In this document: positions 61,416 through 64,000 of the stretch, piece after piece
Position numbering within the stretch: the stretch's first letter is position 1
Layout of the letters: every line of letters starts with the position of its first letter
Assembly: GCF_000337335.1 (NCBI RefSeq)
Contig: NZ_AOJN01000015.1
Coordinates: 1 to 64,000 of the forward strand
DNA length: 64,000 nt
Reading direction: 5' to 3'
Source of the DNA: Halorubrum distributum JCM 10118
Lineage (GTDB): Archaea; Halobacteriota; Halobacteria; Halobacteriales; Haloferacaceae
Translations under genes and position numbers: made by a program
The notes under the pieces: generated by a model
What the model was told of the DNA's origin: nothing
The model's input: only the letters and a program-made list of their open reading frames with translations
Databases searched by the model: none

Positions 61416-62425
61416 CGTCGCCTCCGCGCGGTCAGGGCCGCGACGACGAGCGCGACGAGCGCGACGAGCGGGCCGAAGCCGGGCGTCGAGCCGCCGGTGG
61501 CGCCGTCCGTCGGCGCGCGGTCGGAGCCGTCACCGCCCTCGCCGCCGGCGTCGTCGCGCTCGAAGTCCTCGACGGAGAACGCCACGTCGCGGACGGTCTC
61601 GTTGGCGGTGATGGTCTCCCGCGGGTTCAGGTTCGCGACGCCCTGCGTCTCGTCGACGAGCACGTCGTCGTCGAACAGCGCGGCGTCAACGTAGTAGTTG
61701 TAGCCGGCCGGCACCTCGACGGTCGCCGTCACGGTGTCGGTGCGGCCGGGGCGGACGGTGCCGACCGTCTCCGCCGCCTCCGCGGCGATAACGTTCGACT
61801 CCGCCTGCCGGAGGTAGAGGCGGAGGTCGACGTCCTCGCTGGCCTCGTCGCCGCGGTTCGTCACCGAGACCGACGCCGACAGCGTCGCGGTCTCGTTGTC
61901 GGCCTCGACGACGCTCACCGCGACGGTCGGCCAGACCGTCCCGTCGGTGAACCCGACCTGCGTGTCCGCGTAGTCGGGGGTGAGCGCCGCGACGCCGGCG
62001 ACGCGCGTGGTCTGCTCCTGGCGGCGCTGGCCGTCCGCGAAGACGACCGTCTCGATGCGGTAGCCGCCTTCGCGTTCGACGGTCACGGTGCCGTTGACGG
62101 TGCGCTCGCCCTCGAAGTCGACGTCGCCGACCTCGACGGTCGTCTCGTCGACGAGCAGGCCGGACTCGGCGCCGATAGCGCGGTGGCGGACGGTGACGTT
62201 CTCGACGGTCCCGCCGCGGTGGCGGAGGTCGGTGCCGAGCCGGAGTTCGGCGGTCTCGCCGCGCACGTCGCCGGGGGCGACGGTCGCGCCGGCGACGTCG
62301 ATCCGCCCGGGGGGCTCGTCCGTCGCTCGGGGGTCGCTGATGGCGCCGGGCGCGGCGACGGCGCCGACCGCGCTCGCGACGAGGAGGGCGGCGGCCGCCG
62401 CCAGGAGGGCCGTGCGGGTGTCCAT
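61412..62425 (-). CDS. Secreted surface protein with PGF-CTERM anchor (DUF7490-like)
   Basis: The protein has 337 residues. An N-terminal signal sequence (TALLAAAAALLVASAVGAVAAPG) is followed by beta-sandwich repeats of the CARDB type (LSASVSVTNRGDEASEDVDLRLYLRQ). The C-terminal TPGFGPLVALVALVVAALTARRRR is a PGF-CTERM tripartite signal, so archaeosortase A should cleave it and attach the protein to membrane lipid. N-glycosylation sequons are present. The stop overlaps the next gene's ATG. Function is unknown; the neighbouring Rieske gene suggests an extracytoplasmic redox context, by position only. Confidence 0.8.
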   Translation of the reverse strand: MDTRTALLAAAAALLVASAVGAVAAPGAISDPRATDEPPGRIDVAGATVAPGDVRGETAELRLGTDLRHRGGTVENVTVRHRAIGAESGLLVDETTVEVGDVDFEGERTVNGTVTVEREGGYRIETVVFADGQRRQEQTTRVAGVAALTPDYADTQVGFTDGTVWPTVAVSVVEADNETATLSASVSVTNRGDEASEDVDLRLYLRQAESNVIAAEAAETVGTVRPGRTDTVTATVEVPAGYNYYVDAALFDDDVLVDETQGVANLNPRETITANETVRDVAFSVEDFERDDAGGEGGDGSDRAPTDGATGGSTPGFGPLVALVALVVAALTARRRR

Positions 62426-62494
62426 GTGCGACCCGTCACGAGCGTAATATAAGTGCTTTGTCCAGTCGCCGGTCCGCGACGCGCGAAATCGGGG

Positions 62495-63025
62495 TTAGAG
62501 GACGCGATACCGGCCGTTCGACTCGGTGACCTCGCCGCGGCGCGCGAGGCGGGTCAGGATCTCGCGGGCCGCTTCCACGGGGACGCCGTCCTCCGCGGCG
62601 CGCTCCACGACCGCCGACTCGGTGGGGTCGTCGACGGCGTCGACCGCGTCGCGAACGACCTCGGTTCGGCTCCGGGAGCCGCCTCCGCCCCCCTCCGCGC
62701 GCTCGCCGGCCTCGTCGACCGCATCTGCGTCGAGCCCCGACGCTTCGAGGTACTCGCGGTCGGCGATGCCGGCGTCTTCGACGGCCGCTTCGAGGTCGGC
62801 GACGTGGTCGACCTCCGCGAACGCGGCGCTGTCGCCGCGCTTCTTCGCGAGCAGGGCCGACCGCGCCTCCCGCGCCGCCGCGCGGTCCTCGGACTCGAAG
62901 AAGCGCTTGAGCTTCGCGGTCCGATGGGTCTTGCCGCACCGCGAGCACTGCGCCGTCTCGCTCGTCTCCGGGTCCGTCACCAGCCACATGTTGGCGCACT
63001 CGTTGCAGCCGACGACCGCGTACAT
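62495..63025 (-). CDS. Zinc-ribbon plus winged-helix-like protein (DUF5817-type)
   Basis: The protein has 176 residues. VGCNECANMWLVTDPETSETAQCSRCGKTH gives two CxxC pairs in the first 33 residues, a zinc ribbon. The middle is charged and helical (AAREARSALLAKKRG). A Gly/Ser linker is followed by a C-terminal winged-helix-like region (DGVPVEAAREILTRLARRGEVTESNGRYRVL). It probably binds nucleic acid. The family DUF5817 is recalled, unverified. ATG 63025 has a TTCAAATTC box about 22-30 nt upstream. Confidence 0.78.
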   Translation of the reverse strand: MYAVVGCNECANMWLVTDPETSETAQCSRCGKTHRTAKLKRFFESEDRAAAREARSALLAKKRGDSAAFAEVDHVADLEAAVEDAGIADREYLEASGLDADAVDEAGERAEGGGGGSRSRTEVVRDAVDAVDDPTESAVVERAAEDGVPVEAAREILTRLARRGEVTESNGRYRVL

Positions 63026-63085
63026 ACGAGGGGATTCGCCGGCCCCGAATTTGAACCCTCGGCTCCGAGACTTGACCGCACTCTC

Positions 63086-63477
63086 GCCACCGCAGACGAT
63101 GCGGTGGCGCGTGCCTCCGAGTGGCCGCCGGAGGCGGCCGCGAGGAGCACGCGCGAGGGAGTCGCTGGCGGCCGGAGCGAAGCGAAGGCCGCCAGCGACG
63201 AGGCTGGGGAGGCGTGAGGCTGCGGTTGCGGTGCGGGGCGGGACTCAAAGGGGCAGCCGCGAGGACGAAGCACGACGACGCAAGCACCGCAAGGAGCGAG
63301 CGGAGCGAGCGACTGAGGAGCACAGCGAGTCGCGCGAGTCCTCGCGGCTGGGGCTTTGGAGGTATTCACCGCCGATCCGCTACCAGTCATTTATAAACGA
63401 GCGGCTGGGGCTTTGGAGGCGTTCGTCGTCGATCTACAGTCGGCTATTTATAAGCGAGCGGCTGGGGCTTTGGCGGT
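63086..63477 (+). repeat. Structured intergenic element, copy 5, with triplicated 57-nt unit
   Basis: An extra hairpin GCCACCGC/GCGGTGGC (63086-63093, 63101-63108) precedes P1: GCGTGC 63109-63114 with GCACGC 63147-63152, enclosing GTGGCCGCC 63121-63129 with GGCGGCCGC 63133-63141. P2 is a 13-bp perfect stem (63161-63173 with 63187-63199). P3 pairs AAAG 63247-63250 with CTTT 63354-63357, GGG/GGG loop, and CAGCCGCGAGGAC 63254-63266 with 63338-63350. The 3' segment GCGGCTGGGGCTTTGG recurs at 63344, 63401 and 63458, exactly 57 nt apart. The last two copies are preceded by TTTATAA(A/G)CGA. Remaining bases 63026-63085 hold a promoter; 63478-63555 hold nothing recognised. Confidence 0.87.
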
Positions 63478-63555
63478 GTTCTGCCGAGAGTGATCCGCGG
63501 TCTCGCCTCATTAACCGCCGACCGAGAATCGACTGGAAACCACTTCCTATCCCAC

Positions 63556-64000
63556 TTACCCGTCTGATTCGATCTCCTTGGCGGCTGCCAGCACCTCCTC
63601 GTGAAGGGCGCCGTTCGAGGCGACCACGCCCTTCGAGTCGTGCCGCCACCGGTCTCCCTCCAAGTCCGTCACGCGCCCGCCGGCCTGCCGAATGACGAAG
63701 ACCCCCGCGACCGTGTCCCACGGGTTCGCCGCGACGTTCGTGATCGTCCCCTCCAGCCCGCCGGCCGCGACGGTCGGGAGCACCACCTGCGCGGCGCCGA
63801 GGCGGCGCATGTCGCCGAAGCGCGTCACGATCGCCTCGCACGCGCGGGCGTACTCGTCGCGGGCGTCGTACGCCCACCAGATCGTCGGGTCGACGGCGGC
63901 CTTGCGGGGCTCGCTCACGTCGCTCACCGCGATCGGCTCGCCGTTGCGGTACGCGCCCGTGGCGTCGGCGGTGTACGTGTCGCCGAGCGCGGGCGCGACG
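63556..64000 (-). CDS. Inositol-monophosphatase-family protein (5' part outside window)
   Basis: The last 147 residues of the gene are present; the start lies beyond position 64000. TYTADATGAYRNGEPIAVSDVS, the GAAQVVLPTVAAGGLEGTITNVAANPWDTVAGVFVIRQAGG stretch (metal ligand in NPWDTVAG) and GRVTDLEGDRW match IMPase/FBPase-like sugar phosphatases. The catalytic D-G-T/S region is upstream and not visible. Archaeal members act on inositol-1-phosphate or fructose-1,6-bisphosphate, and the choice cannot be made here. Confidence 0.88.
   Translation of the reverse strand, partial: VAPALGDTYTADATGAYRNGEPIAVSDVSEPRKAAVDPTIWWAYDARDEYARACEAIVTRFGDMRRLGAAQVVLPTVAAGGLEGTITNVAANPWDTVAGVFVIRQAGGRVTDLEGDRWRHDSKGVVASNGALHEEVLAAAKEIESDG

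Noticed and set aside
63035-63065. Minus-strand GGTTCAAATTC resembling a tRNA T-loop
   Set aside because: The flanking stem does not form a 5-bp T-arm and no acceptor or anticodon arm is nearby. It fits better as the TATA-like box of the zinc-ribbon gene.
63344-63477. 57-nt periodic repeat considered as a small CRISPR array
   Set aside because: The repeated portion is not a short repeat separated by unique spacers. The whole 57-nt unit is related, and no cas genes are present.

Overview
This window is chromosomal DNA of a halophilic archaeon (class Halobacteria). Three things show this. The predicted proteins are very acidic and the DNA is GC-rich. The information-processing genes are archaeal: a fused Kae1-Bud32, aIF2 gamma, aEF1-beta, Rpo7/Spt4, S24e, S17e, S19e, class I LysRS and TmcA. 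Most genes are also leaderless, with a TATA-like box centred about 27-33 nt before the start codon. A Halorubrum-like genus is my guess from general resemblance, not from a search. The contig begins with 21 bases of Nextera (Tn5) adapter fused to a truncated pgk, so the left edge is a library artefact.

Layout. 0-11 kb: pgk 3' end, divergent lrp/glnA (ammonia assimilation), class II ribonucleotide reductase nrdJ, a Cdc48 AAA+ ATPase coupled to a small partner protein. 11-20 kb: Hsp20-UbiB pair, a site-2 protease, MoaE, the pyrH-lysS-zinc-protein operon, a sensor kinase. 20-31 kb: a long information-processing block, mostly on the minus strand (kae1-bud32, rps24e, dephospho-CoA kinase, spt4, rpo7, PIN nuclease, aIF2 gamma, aEF1-beta with a zinc microprotein, rps17e). 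31-45 kb: cofD plus three GTGA-overlapped genes of unclear function, icd, a glycosyltransferase, an Ntn hydrolase, divergent lrp/carA, surE, gltX, a ferredoxin. 45-64 kb: tmcA, nucleoside phosphorylase, a Tat lipoprotein, two pilin-like surface proteins, HMG-CoA synthase (isoprenoid lipid synthesis), rps19e, PEP carboxylase, a Rieske protein, a PGF-CTERM surface protein and the end of an inositol-monophosphatase-family gene. I found no tRNA or rRNA gene, CRISPR array, transposase or prophage.

The most unusual content is a family of about 270-bp intergenic elements, present five times (near 2.8, 27.2, 34.5, 44.7 and 63.2 kb). Every copy can fold into the same three-stem architecture. The stem sequences differ between copies but stay complementary, including clean compensatory changes. 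The closing stem contains an invariant GGG/GGG internal loop. Most copies have a TATA-like box 20-27 nt upstream, and two copies end in exact 57-nt-period tandem units that each carry or adjoin TTTATAA. I cannot name this family. It looks like a multicopy structured RNA or a non-autonomous mobile element.

Regulatory themes seen directly: two Lrp-type regulators, each divergent from a nitrogen gene (glnA, carA), the second with a perfect 17-bp palindrome between the genes; inverted repeats placed on the core promoters of the cdc48 operon and of a small regulator-like gene; and a dyad upstream of nrdJ.
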